DNA from: Cyclina sinensis
Lineage: Eukaryota > Mollusca > Bivalvia > Venerida > Veneridae
Reading direction: 5' to 3'
Length of the DNA: 64,000 bases
Assembly (NCBI GenBank): GCA_012932295.1
Contig: JAAONU010000004.1
Span: 26,073,304-26,137,303, forward strand
Position 1 is the stretch's first letter, and every line of letters starts with the position of its first letter. A model generated the notes under the pieces. That model was not told where the DNA came from and did no database searches. It saw only the letters and a list, made by a program, of their open reading frames with translations. The translations under genes and the position numbers were made by a program. Of this stretch, positions 1-12,952 are shown one piece after another.

Positions 1-1997
1 AGGTCATTATGAGTGTCAATGTGAAAGTCATTCTAACTCTATAACTTTGACACACACTGCTCTCAAACTTCATTATTGTGGCTTATAATATTGATGATAT
101 GGCTCTAGGTCAAGTTCAAGTTCACAATGACTGAAACTAAAACTACCTTTTCAGCATGAATTAATATGGGGCTTCCTCATTTGTTACATTTTACTGTCTA
201 ACGTTAATATCATTTATGTGATACAGCAGTACATATGAATCATCTTTGTCATTATCAAATTTGTGATATTATCACTTAATTTGGAAATTAATGATGTGTT
301 TTTTCACTACTTTTGTACTTTGGTATATAAAGTCCAGGTAAGCATATTACAAAGTGACCTTGAAAAAGCAGACTTATTTCTTCCTTGAAACTCAAAGTTA
401 AATGTGTTTCATTGTAACATGAAATGAAAATAAGCATGAAGGTGGATGTTTTCTACACCAGCCTGGCCATGTTTCATAACCCATGGCTGGTATTTCTTTT
501 TTACAGAATAATGATCCTGTGCTTATTTGGTTTTCCATTCAATATCAAAGTATGATTAATGACCTTGGAAACTGCAGAATTATTATGCTATAGGACCCCT
601 TCATAATTGACCAATGAGTCCTTAGAGTCTATATAGGCAATTTACCAATGTGCCCTTAGAGCTAATATCAGGTTTGGGGCTGACTAGTTGTGTTTGTAAC
701 TGATCCAACTGTTTCTTCAAAAAAAGTCAAGCTAATAAAAAGTTTTCTTGGATTGTGTCCCAGTAGAGTTTTGTCTTGGAAAAACCTCACCAAAATGGAT
801 AAAGTAAACATAATTTATCTGTACCATGCAAACTATAGTTTCATGGAATGTGAAGTAGGCATATGTTATTTAGGTGTGAACACATTCTGAACACTGCAAT
901 GAACTTTATATTCATTTGTGTAAAATTTGAGCTCATTTACATTTATTATTGCATACTCATTTATCAGTTTCTCTCATAGCATTGCTAACAGTTTCTGTTG
1001 TAATTATGTTGGAGAATGATTCCAGTGAATACACATCAATAATTCCCATTTTTACAGCATTTTTTCTTGATTGTTTAAAATAGCAACAGAAATTTGCAGC
1101 TTCAACTACAATTATTAGTCATGTTACATGTACATGTTTGTATTTAAATCAGTTTAAATTCTATTATCCAACATACTTTTATCACAAAGCAAACTACAAA
1201 CTGTGGACCAAAAACACTACTAAACTAACTTCAGGGAAGACATCTTTATTTCTACAAGGTATTATGATTTTGAGCTTATTTTGTACTGAACACCAACACT
1301 GTATGACTATCATTTACTTTAAGCATAATCTTTGTTGGTTAACTATCAAATGAATGAATCTAAAAATCATTACTTTGCTTATTGCTGGTTTCCATTAGAT
1401 GAATATTTCAATATCAAACAATTTAGAAGTAAAATATACAAGTCAACCGAATTTTTTACTGGAAATCTTGATTGATTTTTATGTATTTTTGTTTTAAAAT
1501 GAAACTCAAAGTTTGACAAATAAGTAAAAAGTGGCATTCTTTGGTCAAAAGGATATTAGTCGGTACAAAGAGAGGAGTTGTTCTGAATATTTTGGACTGG
1601 TAGATATTAATGTTACTACATTGTTACTATAACTTATCTTAGAGTATAACCATTTCAGAGAAAAAGGGCATTATAACATTCAGACATATGCTAGAGTTAT
1701 TGCAAATACACTTAATATGACCTACATGTATAACTTGTACTGAAATACTGCATTTAACACATCTCTGGTTGTTGATATAATTATACAGGATGGCACAATA
1801 TGTAAAAAAAAAATAGAAATACACATGTACTGCAAATTTATGTAAAATTTATTGACTGTGGTACATGAAGAAAAAGATAACTAGAACAATTTCAGATGAG
1901 TAATAAGATTATTCTAATATTTATTGTGTTAATCTGCAGTGTAATAAAATGTACAATCTGATTTGCTGTATACATTTTTTCCCATTTCTCCCCAGTT
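1..1997. other. Gene-free flank, 3' side of the RecQ-like gene
   Basis: AT-rich sequence with only short chance reading frames (at most about 70 codons) that lack splice context or recognisable motifs. On the minus strand, AATAAA signals for the helicase gene are possible at 1920-1925 and near 1845. No other gene, RNA gene or clear repeat was recognised. Confidence 0.5.
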
Positions 1998-4042
1998 TTA
2001 CACTTTTTCTGGATCTGATTCATACTCATATGAAATAGTATCACTGTCACTACTGACACTGTCCTCTCCAATCTCTTTAACAGAAATATTTCTTGTTAAA
2101 TTCTCAAGGGGAAGGTTAACACATGAGCCACAAGCACATTTTGTGGCACACAAATCACAACAGAAATGTGGTGTTTTCATCAAATGCTCTTCAGTGGTAA
2201 AGTTTTTCATTATATGCTTCCTTCTGCAGTCAGTGCATCTGATGATGTCTTTTACTTCCTCACTTACATGGCTTAACTGATACCTGTTGCAAAAAATAAC
2301 TGCAACTGACATAGTCCCATCCCGTCCACATCTACCAGTTTCTTGTAAAAGATCAACAACATCTGCTGGGGGTCCATATAAGATGATTCCATTACAATCT
2401 TGAACATCAATGCCCATGCCTAGGGCACTGGTTGCAATTATCACCTTTAAGTCCGACTTCATTCTTAACTGTTCCACAATATAATTTTTCTTTTCCAAAG
2501 GAGTTTCAGAATGATACATTTCAACAAAATCATTGTGGTTTAGTTCTGTTGTCAAATAATGATAAATCTTACCAGCATCTTGTATTGAATTACAATAAAT
2601 TAATGTCCTAGGAAAGTTGTTTTTTAATTCTGATAGTCCTTCCACAAGCCAAAAGAACGCTTGTTCAATTTCTGTTGGAATCCTTGTTACAATATATTTA
2701 ATATTGTCTCTATTTGGTGACACTTCAATTATAGTTGCAGTGTTCAAATTCAAGGAATCACTTATCTGCTTTTTCATTCTCAATGTACATGTCGCACTAA
2801 GTGCCAACACAGTTGCCTCTGAAAACAATGATCGCAACACCCCAATGTACCGAAAACACTTTCTAAAAGCTTTTTGTTCATCTTCACCAAGTCCTCCCCT
2901 GAAATAAATACAAGAATTCCAAAGTTATTTTTCTTTCCATAGAAAACCACCTTAAAATCAATTAATAAACCAGCTCAAGCACATTCAACTGGAGTAGAGA
3001 GTATTCCACTTATTGTTCCATCAATTGTGCAAAGAAAAATGAGAGGCAATTGCATGGCCATAATTATTTTAAATAAATCTTGGGAGCCATAGCAGGCTAA
3101 TATTATAGTTCTTACATAAAAACCAAGCTAAATGTATCCACCCTTTATTGGCATGTACAGTCATCTGATTCAAGTGTTTCTACAATATTTTTTTTTACTA
3201 ATGATTATGAAATATACACTGGTTACCATCTGACAACACATTATCTATGTTACAACTGATTAGCACTTTTATTTTAAATTACACACCATGTTGCGACTGT
3301 ATGGCATTCATCAACTACTATCAACGATACATTCTGGATATTTCTAACCCAATCCTCAACCAATGATTCTGGGGATGCAAAAACTACGTCATAATATCCA
3401 TCTTCAATAAGAGAGTCTGTCTCTGGGTCTTTACCTGAAAAGTGATATATTTAACAATAAACTGATAAATTATATTGATATGAACCTCAGATAATGGAGT
3501 GATCTTCATATCATGATATTGTTATGGCATAAATTTGTATATATGCAGAAAAAGAGGGTGTAAAGATATGTCTTCATAGTCATGGGCTGTGCTGTGTCTA
3601 CAGTAACAAAATATGATTACACGTTAATGTTGTACTTGAGGGCAAACTATATAAAATGTAAGGGTGAATCCTGTATTTGTTTTAACTACTGAAATCAGTT
3701 AAATAAATCATTTGATTTTTACGAACTACCCAAAAACATAAAATGAAACAAACCTCTTAATGCAGCTCTGACATCTTCAAACTTTGACATTCTTGAAACT
3801 TGATCTTCCATAAGTGATACTAACGGACAGCACACTATCACCCTTTCCTGCTTTGCTCCCAAAGCTTTCTTTATTGGTATAAAGATCTGGTGTGGCAAAG
3901 ACTTGCCATAAGCAGTTGGAAGAATTGCTAAACAATCCTGTCTGTTCATTAAGCATTTCAAAATCTCTGTCTGTTTCGGTTTAAGCTTGTTTATTTTACA
4001 TTTTTTCAAAACCGATTCAATCGCACATTGCATTTCCGCCAT
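1998..4042 (-). CDS. RecQ-family ATP-dependent DNA helicase, small form
   Basis: Three minus-strand exons: 4042-3754, 3434-3287 and 2898-1998. They join in phase with GT-AG introns to give 445 aa. Expected role: ATP-driven 3'-5' DNA unwinding in the nucleus. Visible motifs are Walker A PTAYGKS (K47), Walker B/DEAH as DECH (138-141), motif III-like LSATCT, and motifs V-VI ATSALGMGID and QETGRCGRDG. A RecQ-type zinc subdomain follows, with cysteines in CTDCRRKHIMKNF and CCDLC. The protein stops soon after this, with no winged-helix or HRDC domain, so it is shorter than RECQL, BLM or WRN. Walker A has TAYGKS where RecQ proteins usually have TGGGKS. The start at 4042 has context AAAATGG; an in-frame ATG at 4066 is weaker. 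The acidic, serine-rich tail after the zinc region is not recognised. It could belong to a lineage-expanded or element-associated RecQ group; that is inference. Confidence 0.85.
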
Positions 4043-5339
4043 TTTGAAAGAACAGCCGACAAGCATATATTACACGCGCTCCGATTGGCTGGGATATATA
4101 TAACAATATTGGAAATCCCGTTTATCAAGGAGACACAATTGAATGGGCCGTCTTCAGATCTAACCGTAGGGAGATCGTGAACTTCAGTCAGATTGGGCAT
4201 AGAGTTCAATAAAAGTTCAAATATATGTATCGAAAGTGATGCGGTCAAAAAGTAGTGCGCATTAAAGCCAATCTATTATTCACACGATGCAAAAATAATG
4301 TTTATTGTTTCAAAACACCTATATGAAAACACTAGTGTAAGAGAAAAAGGTTGGGAAATATTGAATGAAATGGCTATGTTATCTAAAACTAGTTATACTG
4401 TTCTCTTAGAAGGCACTGGAGTGACAAAGAATAATTATGACTAATAGGAAGTATAAAGATCAGTCCACCTTTAAAAATCTCTGAGCGGACAGTGAGAGCA
4501 ACAAATAATACACTTAACAAAATTAATGTTCTAATTGGCCAGCCAATAAAACTCTAATTTTCCAAAACTAGAAATGAGAACTCTTTGAAATGTTGCAGTA
4601 TTTTGTTTTCCTATCTTCTCCATTGTTTATAATAGCTATTTCGTATGTATCGCTACCGGTCAGGTGTGAAGACTGCCGCCTTTCCGCACGTGAAACTCCT
4701 GCGCACTATTTTCAAACTTCAAGCGGCCAGTTAGAATATTTGTTCAGTGTATGTCAAATCTGAATCAACATAATTCATTATAATTCGCAGTTTTTCTCTG
4801 AATTTCTTTTTCTTACAGTTTCCAATAGCTTAATCCTTCAACCCAAGTTGTCGACATTATATCAATATATCGTAAGACTTGCTAATAACCAAACGAAGAA
4901 ACGAACGAACAAACGAATTAATTAATCGATTAATTACTGCGGCTACTTTTACCTTAAATTATAAATGTAATTATTATTTTCTTTCAGCTGACTTCAACTG
5001 AACGATCTTCAAAAGACTTTCTTGATTTCAAAAAACTAGGCGAATGATAAATGACCATAGCAGTATTGGGTCTCTGTATAAACCATCGCCTCCTAACAAG
5101 TCAACTGTCTTTCTACGCCTTAAGCGCATTGATTAATTCACCTGTGCTTGCTAATGCTAGGTGGGTGACGATTTTGTGTTCGCCTGTAAAATTCGCCCTC
5201 TTTCAGTTAGATATACAGTGATAAACATCATAGGTACTGACCTAGATATACAGAGGTCAAATTTTTATATCGAACATTTTTCGGAAGTTTAAAAAGTTCA
5301 GTCTAAAAGCTACATTTAGTATTAGTCTCGGTATCCAAA
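4043..5339. promoter_or_regulatory. Divergent intergenic region between helicase and sulfotransferase A
   Basis: About 1.3 kb separates two head-to-head start codons. On the minus strand, a CCAAT motif (near 4083-4087) and a TATATATA run (near 4093-4101) lie within 60 bases of the helicase start and are plausible promoter elements. From about 4450 to 5340 the sequence is recognisably similar to 14150-14762 upstream of the second sulfotransferase, for example the shared CATCGCCTCCTA-like block at 5087 and 14317. The duplication therefore included the upstream flank. No further gene seen. Confidence 0.45.
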
Positions 5340-8300
5340 ATGAGTGACCTGTCGAATAAAGAATCAAGTGAGAAACCGCGCATGCATTTGGAGACTATGA
5401 TGCACAAAGGAATACTGATTGCTAAGTGTGAGATTGAAGAAATTAAGAAAATGGAGATGCGGGAAGACGATGTGTGGGTGTGCTCATTTCCTAGATCTGG
5501 TAAGTGAAGTGTAGAGTCACTTCTTCATAACTTCAATGGATTAAATGTTCATATTTGACCAGTTAATATGCGTACTTGAAACAATTTGTGCCCAGCCTTC
5601 GATCTCAAAATTAAAGGGTAGACGTATGTATTAAAACATTCGCTTGATATTACGTTGGCTCGTTCTGCAAAATGGTATGTTTGTACAGATTTCAATAAGT
5701 ATGTTTCACAAAGAAAAGTGTCTAATACAAACTTCAGATCAAGAAAAGATTAAACCTAGCGACAGTTGTCACAAATGTAATTGTGCTTAACATTACTTTT
5801 TGACTAAGAATACACGTATCCGGGTCATGAGGTGCAATTTGTTTCCAGTTGCAACCATTTTGACCAGAGTTATACCTCTTAAATTTCAAGATTTTTAGCT
5901 GTCATGAATAATAAATTTGATGATAAACTAGCATGATTTATGCATTTTATGCTAAAATGTCACCATTTATATAAGCATATTCATTGTTGTAAAATGTACT
6001 TTTGTACATATGGGTATCGCTGCCACCAAAATTCTAAAGATTCCTGGGAGAGGAGGTTGGTTGTGATTTTTGCAATAGCATGGCCATCAGTGTTGTGTCA
6101 CCAATATTTAGTGTCAGTTTATTACAATTCACATATAGAAAGTTCAACTTGCCAAAATGAGCCACAAAGCAATATGTCCATTTTACTAATTTAATTCTAT
6201 ACTAGGTATATATGTTATTTACAGTAATAAAATCCAAAGATGTAATTCTCTCACACATAGCTCAAAGTTGACTACACTCTAAGTAAAATCCATCTCTATG
6301 GTAATATTTTTATGAAATACTAGTAAAAAGACCTGTTACAAGGAAAAGTCTGATAAAAAGCCCTGAATGCCTGTTTGCCCCAGTATATATACCCTTCCCT
6401 CCAAATAAGGGGTGTAGCATCATTAGTCTGTCATCTCCTTCCCAATAAGGAGTGTAGCATAATACATCAAATGTTAGCCTACAGAGAATGCTACAATGCT
6501 ACAAGTGTAGCCTACTAGTCATGATTTATGGTGCTACATGCTACTCCTTTGTTCTTCTAGCAGATTCACTGCAGAGGTTAACCAAAGGTGAAATAAGTTC
6601 AACTGACCCCTAAATGTTTCCACTATAAGAATTTCTACTATGAATACTAAGAATGATTATACAAAGCTATCTAACAGGTACTTACTACCCTAAAAATACA
6701 ACAGTATAAACATCAAGTTAATCTTATTCCAAGAAATTTGAGTGCTGAACTACATGACTTATTTCATAACAAAACAAGTACTAATTGAGTACATAAAGTT
6801 CGCCGTGGCAGGAAAAAGTAAGTTTTGAGAGAGCAAAATATCAAAAATTAGGGGTTATCGTATCCTTTGATGTCATGTCCAGTTTCTTCCTAATCAAGGT
6901 CAACGTTTGTGTTATATATCTGCTCAAAGGTAACTCAGAGGACAAAATTCGCCTTGATATTAACTAGCTGTTGAGATAAGCATCAGATAACATACATAAA
7001 TCATCACCATCTCACGCTGAAGTTGGTTTATAACAAAAAGCCCATTTTTAATGTAAAAAGCGTCTAAATCAAAGTGGTCCCTTGCCATGTTGGAAAATCG
7101 CCCTTATTATTGCTGCATTTGAATAATTTAAGATTAAATGAATCAATCTGTAGAAAATAGTACACTACCGACAAAGTGGATACATTTCATGTCGTATTAT
7201 GAAATAGGGTTAAAATATTATTGAGACGGTGAAATTTTGATCAGCGGTTGCCGTACTGGGACAACATTTTCCCCTGCAAATGTCGAATGTTGGTTGTCGT
7301 GCTGAGACAACATTTACCCTGCAAATGTCGAATAAAGGTAGCATGACATTTATTTCGGTTTAGATCGAATGTACATTGTTGAGCTAACTTTACACATATT
7401 GTTTAAAAAGGGGGAAAAACAGAATGAACTAATGATTTGACAGTGGCATGTCACACATTACATGAACTCGCTTGATAAACTATTTCTGGCAACTTGCAAT
7501 ATTTTCGTTGATAAAATTTGGTTATACACGTAGAACAAAATGTGAACGAGAATAAAATTACCTTAATGTGTCCAAACATTCAGATTTTAAACCTGATCTG
7601 ACTGAATTCAGAGGATCTCGAAGCAAAGACAACTAAAGACATGTTCCGAGTTTCGGTCAATCTTAGATAAAAAAAAAGTTCGTCAAATAATATTATGAAA
7701 ACAGTATAGTAAGTCTTTAACTCTGAAGTAATTCATTGCTTATAAAGACCCCTCAAAACATATTGCTGTCATATTTCGCTAATTCAAGCAAGAATTACTA
7801 TACTAAAGCATTAGCAGTTAAAAAAGGCAAGTTCGACAAAGCTATACTGATGCAGGCATTGCTGTTTTCAAAAGTGTAATACAGTAAAAAAAAGAAGAAG
7901 TGTACATGACATTCTTGGTTCTAGTTCCTCTCATTGTCTTTCGTTCTGTCATTTTTACAGTTAAAGAACTTCTTCGAACTTATTCTAGACAACAAAAATC
8001 AAGCATAGAATTGCTATTACAGGTGATAGATAGTCTCTGTTGTTTATGCAACGAAAGTTTGTTGGTATTTTTGTTGATAAATTGTATAAAACAAACAAAA
8101 AGTTGTTTGATGATATCATTTAAGGGACAACCCTGACACAGGAGCTTGTGCATCTGATACTGACTCTAGACTTTGAAAAGGCGAAATCTGTTCAGCTTGA
8201 CGACAGGTTCCCAATTATTGACGTTAAAGATGACAGGTTTCCGTATTACAGAGGTAGGTCATCATACATCATACACCATGGCTTAAAACAGAGCTCACCT

Positions 8301-11300
8301 TTCAGCAAGATGCACGTAGGACTAGGACAGACAAATATCTCAGTACTATTCTAATATTAATATAAATAGTATTTCATAAATAAAGAAAATGTGGACAAAC
8401 AAATCATTGCATAAAAACTACATCAGGAAAATTTCTTATGTTGTAAGACTTTCATTTTTGCATACCCAAGTGTCGGGCTAATCAAGTTGACTTTTCAGAT
8501 CCTTTGGTTATATTCGCTTGGTGCTTTTCAATTTTATGACCCCAATAAAAATTATCTCAGAGGGGTTTAAATCCCTGTTGGAGAGGTCATCAGATCTCTC
8601 CTCAGTGTTGAGGATAGTTGCTAGCGGCATCCTTTTTTGCGTATAAAACTGATGCTTAACCCCAACAGTTGACGCCCAGTCTTCAATAATCTTTTTGCAC
8701 AAGCTCTGCTTGAAAAAAAAAACGAATTCAGTGAAACGAAAAATTATCATTACATGTTCTCAAATGTTCGCCTAAATGACCTTTCACCTGTTAAACATTT
8801 GCTTTCTGGATATTAAAGTAGCTATATTTGGAGCAAACTATTCCAAAGATTTGGGAGACATGACATGACAACTTGAATTATTGTCGTGTTTTCATTCGCG
8901 AGAGAGATACATTGTCGAATAAAAAATAGCTAGCAAACTGAATAAGATAGACATTACTTTTAGAGCTTGCAGATGAACATCTCTTATGCTTCTGTCTAAA
9001 AGAGCTTTAATACTTTCATTACTTCCCGCTCCCTGAAAATGTTAAAATTTGTGTAAGTTTAACGTCTTTCCACTGAAGGACATGGGTGCAGACCCCAATT
9101 AATCTCTCAAGATTTTGGCGTTTTCTTTCGGTTTTGGTTTGAAAGCGTTAACCTGTATTGGAATTTAATGGAATTTTATTCGTCTTTCAGTTGTTATATA
9201 GCCATGGAAAGTGAGTGAAAATAGGCTAACAATGATTTTACTTTTTAATTACCCTAAACGTACATCGTAAAACTCTTTCATATTTTATATGTATACTCAT
9301 AACCAGTCAGCCAGTTTTCCAATAGAAGGAAGAGTTCTACGCCCAGTGGTCTAGGGGTAGAGCGCAGGAAACTGGATCCTAAGGTTACGTGTCACAAGAT
9401 TCTTTTTTGATTTATACACATCCCTCCTCACTGCATGATTACTGGTTAGGAACCAAGAAAGCAGTCATCGAGCATGGTGAAACTAAGTTGTAGGAGCTTG
9501 TATTACAATCGATGTAAAATTGATAAGTTTAAACTAAGGAAGAGTTGTAAATAAAAGATCTTTTGAGTTTTTTGGCGGTTTTTACAAAATCTGGAGTTTT
9601 CGGTCATGTAACCTGTTATTACACGTATATGAGACTTTTGCGGCACGGCAGTGTATCCAATAGGGCAGTAATTTAATTTAAAAAAAAGAAGGAATTAGTT
9701 TTAATTTACATTCACTGAACAACATCAAATATTTAATATTAAGAATCCGTTAGCCTGTTTTATAAACACATGTATAACAACTGTTTTGAGTGAAGGTTTA
9801 GCCTCCCCGTATAATCATCCCACGGTGACTGGCTCACTTAGAGCGATATCGAATGGGTTGAAACTTGAGTATGTTTATTGAGATTTAACAGAACATTTAC
9901 AAATATTTACCATTACATAATTCTATAAATTCTAGGTGTAAAATTTGTCGAACAGATGCAATCACCACGTACGGTGAAGGCGCATGCGCACTACGACTTC
10001 CTTCCAGAAGAGCTACAGAACGGAAAAGGACGGGTAAATCATTAATCTAAACTGCATAGTTAAGTTAACGTGTATTTAGGCCGACTGATGGTAACGTGCT
10101 AGCTTATGGGAAGATGGTTCAATTGTACAAATTGGTCAAATTACTCTGCAAAATTATCATTTGAGTGCAAATATATACCGATGATCTATTTATCGGTACT
10201 CTACACTTAACATGAAAATGACCAAATATATCCTTCAAAGAGGGTCACTTCTGATATCTCCCGCCTTCCAAAGAATATCTACTGTAGCTATGTGTTCTTA
10301 CGACTGTTTTCTTAAAAACAAGTGAATTGTAAATAGACAAGTTGCACATTGACATTACTATATTTCTCTAATGTTTGTGGCATTCTTCTAAAGAACAGAA
10401 CTTTTACATTTAACAGTTATACCATATTCACACAATGACAGATCTTCACCTAACGTTAATAATTTTTCTGGTAACTACACGTGTGTATTCAGCAACAGTT
10501 TTGATTTAGTTTGAAAAATCTCAAAATACTTCAATACTTTATCGCTAATGATTTTTATTTATATTTTAGATAGTTTACATATCTCGCAATCCTAAAGATA
10601 TCATAACCTCGTATTTCAATTTGTTACAATGGTTGGATGAAGTGAAACGAGAGGAAACTAAGACCTGGGATTCGTTTTTCCAGGCATTCATCGACGGCAC
10701 AGGTATTTGTTATAGCGTTCATCGCATACTCTCAGTTATAGCTTTTCCAGGCATTCGTCCACAACACTATCTATACCATGTTCACATTTGGAAATTTCGA
10801 AATATAGGAAAGGAAACAAATTCCAATTTTATTTCAAGAAACTATTTCTGTTTTCCCTACCGAGCAAAATTCAAAGAAAAGTTAAATGAAAATCTTAGTT
10901 GATGGTAAAATTCAATATTTGGAATTGTAAGCTTGGTTGAAATTATTTTTTAAAGTACGGATTTAAGTACATACAGAATTTGGTAATTTTGAGAAAGACA
11001 CTGTTTTAGCTGACAAGTCTTTGACGTTGTTTTTTTTTCGAACTATTTCTATAATTTCAAACTGTTTTTTCTAGATATTTTCTTTATTTCACAAAAGCTC
11101 TTCACTGCCCTTGGACAAGACATGTTTTGAAGTATTGGGAAAGAAGAAATGACAGAAATCTTTTATTTCTGAAGTATGAAGAGCTGGTTAAGGTCAGTAT
11201 TTTTTTTGTAAACCTTAAAGAGGCAGCTTTAGAAGAAAAGACAAAAAACTTTATAAAACAACGTTCAAAGAGTCACGTTTACTAAGAATTGACGTATAAT

Positions 11301-12810
11301 ACTTTTTATTCTAGCGTTTTGAATAAGCTTTTAAGTACTTTTATTTTATAGGACACGGAAGCCCCCACATACCGCTGTATTATCACACAAAAAATCCTGT
11401 ACAATTACAGGTGTGTATAAAGTCTAAAAATGCCATTTTTTATGATTCTATGTAACACTGGTGAAATGTGTTTTCATATTTTTAGCTTTATCATGGGGCC
11501 TAACTATGCCGATCTCCAATAAAATTGCGTCAAAATATCTAGGTGCTAATTTCACAAGCTGATAACTTTTCTTAGAAAGTTTCATGGCTCTAACAATTAT
11601 ACGTTAGGAGTAACATGCGACACAAGTCTAAAAATGCCAATTATTGCTTAATCAGGGGGCAAATCTTTGCTGATCTCCAAAAAAATTGCGTCAAAATACC
11701 CAGGTGCGTAAGTTCACATGCTGTCAAATATTCTTTCTAAGTTTCGTGGCTCTAGCAGTTATACATTTGGAGTTACACGCGACAAAAATCGATCTACGTA
11801 TACGTACGGATAGCGTGACAGCGGGTCAGCAAGACCGACGCGGACGGATGGACAAGGGCAAATATGTATCCCCCAAAAAGTTGGGGGCATAAAAACACAT
11901 TTCACCAGTGTTACATAGAATCAGGCAGTATTCATACTTCTTTAAAAGACAGAAAGTCAAAAAAATTTAATCATTCAGGACTAAAAATGTTTTGTTTGAA
12001 ACAAGCTGCCATCATGACAGTGCGCAAGTACTGTAGACAAAACTGTTATATGGTGTGTTTGTGTGCTCGCGCGCGCGTACGCGCGCGAACTTATACTTTA
12101 TATAACCTTAACCAAGAGAGCTCATAGTCAAGGCTTTGGTGAAGCTACTTTTTTTTTAGCTAGGTTACATTTGAATCATGTGAATAAAAAACATTATTAT
12201 ATTGACAGGATTTGCCAAACGGTGTGAGAAAAATTGCGGCATTTTTGGGCAAAAGTCTTTCTGATGACGACATCTCCAGAATATGTGAACATTGTTCTGT
12301 AGATAATATGAGGACAAATAACATGGTCAATTTGTCTTATTGGAGAGACGTGAAACACGTGAATGATAACGCTCCGGGTGGATTCATTAATAAGGGTATG
12401 GTGCTTGTCTACTACAGTCTTGTAATTGTGTATAAAATAATCACAAAATTAGAGCATAAGAAAGAATGAGGTTTAACAGAATGAGTGACCGTTAAACGTT
12501 CATCGAGTGGGACCATCATATCAGCAGAAAAACAGTCATGTCAAACTAAAAATATTATGATAATCCGCGATGAACTCGATCTTCTGTCTTATGAGCGGAT
12601 AATATATATGACGTTATAGGATTTTGTATGAACACAGTTAAAATGTTCCGTAACGTATAATATTTGTGACTTTCAGGGAAAGCCGGCGTTTGGAAACAAA
12701 AACTGACAGCCGAAGAATCAAAGAAGATAGACGGAATGTTAGAGGAAGTTGAAAAGTTTGGTCTCACTTTCGAGCACTCAAAACATTCCAGTAATGAACA
12801 GAAACTGTGA
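5340..12810 (+). CDS. Cytosolic sulfotransferase (SULT family), copy A
   Basis: Seven exons: 5340-5499, 8125-8253, 9936-10033, 10570-10702, 11098-11192, 12209-12395, 12677-12810. The join is 936 nt, 311 aa, with all phases consistent. Family role: transfer of sulfate from PAPS to small hydroxyl or amine substrates in the cytosol. Visible sites: 5'-phosphosulfate loop FPRSGTT (50-56), catalytic-position His113 in KAHAHYDFLP, 3'-phosphate site with R135 and S143 in SRNPKDIITSY, LKYEEL, and FLGKSLSDDDI. The C-terminal PAPS motif reads NKGKAGVWK (266-274), with Asn where RKGxxGxWK has Arg. There is no signal peptide. Exon 5 must begin at 11098 (after CACAAAAG) because a nearer AG breaks the frame. 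The substrate cannot be predicted. It is the upstream member of a tandem pair. Confidence 0.9.
7250..7336 (+). repeat. Short direct repeat in intron 1 of sulfotransferase A
   Basis: Two adjacent, about 50-bp similar units share the words GACAACATTT, CCCTGCAAATGTCGAAT and TTGCCGTACTG/TTGTCGTGCTG. A related single unit lies at about 15960-16015 in the matching intron of copy B, so it predates or accompanied the gene duplication. Confidence 0.5.
8511..9036 (-). other. Exon-like minus-strand blocks inside intron 2 of sulfotransferase A
   Basis: Read on the minus strand, about 9027-8955 has a TTTTCAG acceptor, an open block beginning GAGSNESIKALLD, and a GTAATG donor. A second open block runs from about 8711 to a stop near 8508, after a long pyrimidine tract ending in AG. 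It begins QSLCKKIIEDWAST and joins the first block in phase. Together they look like the last two exons of a gene or decayed gene nested in the intron. I do not recognise the protein, no upstream exon was found, and the pattern could be chance. Confidence 0.25.
9338..9535 (+). mobile_element. tRNA-derived SINE-like element (family 2)
   Basis: The head has a pol III A-box-like TGGTCTAGGGG (9347-9357) and a degenerate B box near 9382. The tail, GCAGTCATCGAG through CAATCGATGTAAAAT, closely matches the tail of the element at 58188-58382. It lies in intron 2 of sulfotransferase A. It does not fold as a functional tRNA: the B box is broken and there is no complete cloverleaf. Confidence 0.6.
11423..11892 (+). 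mobile_element. Interspersed repeat insertion in intron 5 of sulfotransferase A
   Basis: Two related units about 162 bp apart share TCTAAAAATGCCA, GATCTCCAA and AAATTGCGTCAAAATA (11528 and 11690). They end in a GGACGGATGGACAAGGGCAAA-like stretch and TTGGGGGCATAA, a tail I associate with bivalve interspersed repeats. The matching intron of copy B lacks it, while the sequence just after it (AACACATTTCACCAGTG) is shared with copy B at about 22030. The insertion therefore postdates the gene duplication or was lost from B. A 32-bp perfect inverted repeat (11443-11474 and 11892-11923) brackets it. Confidence 0.6.
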
Positions 12811-12946
12811 CGTCATTTTGTTCTTCAATATTGAATCAAACATTAATCAAAACCAATGAAGGGATATCTGAATATTTTCAGTGCCCAGAAGGCTCTAAAA
12901 CAAGGGTGGTTTGCTTCGCCATTTCTTCCTTTGTTATTCATTGATG

Positions 12947-12952
12947 AATAAA
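12947..12952 (+). promoter_or_regulatory. Likely poly(A) signal of sulfotransferase A
   Basis: AATAAA lies 137 bases after the stop codon, at the expected distance for a short 3' UTR. Copy B has its own AATAAA at 23026-23031. Confidence 0.5.

Noticed and set aside
11354..11410. Cassette-exon-like block with acceptor and donor in intron 5 of sulfotransferase A
   Set aside because: No equivalent in copy B or in the sulfotransferase fold at this point, and it lies at the edge of an inserted repeat.
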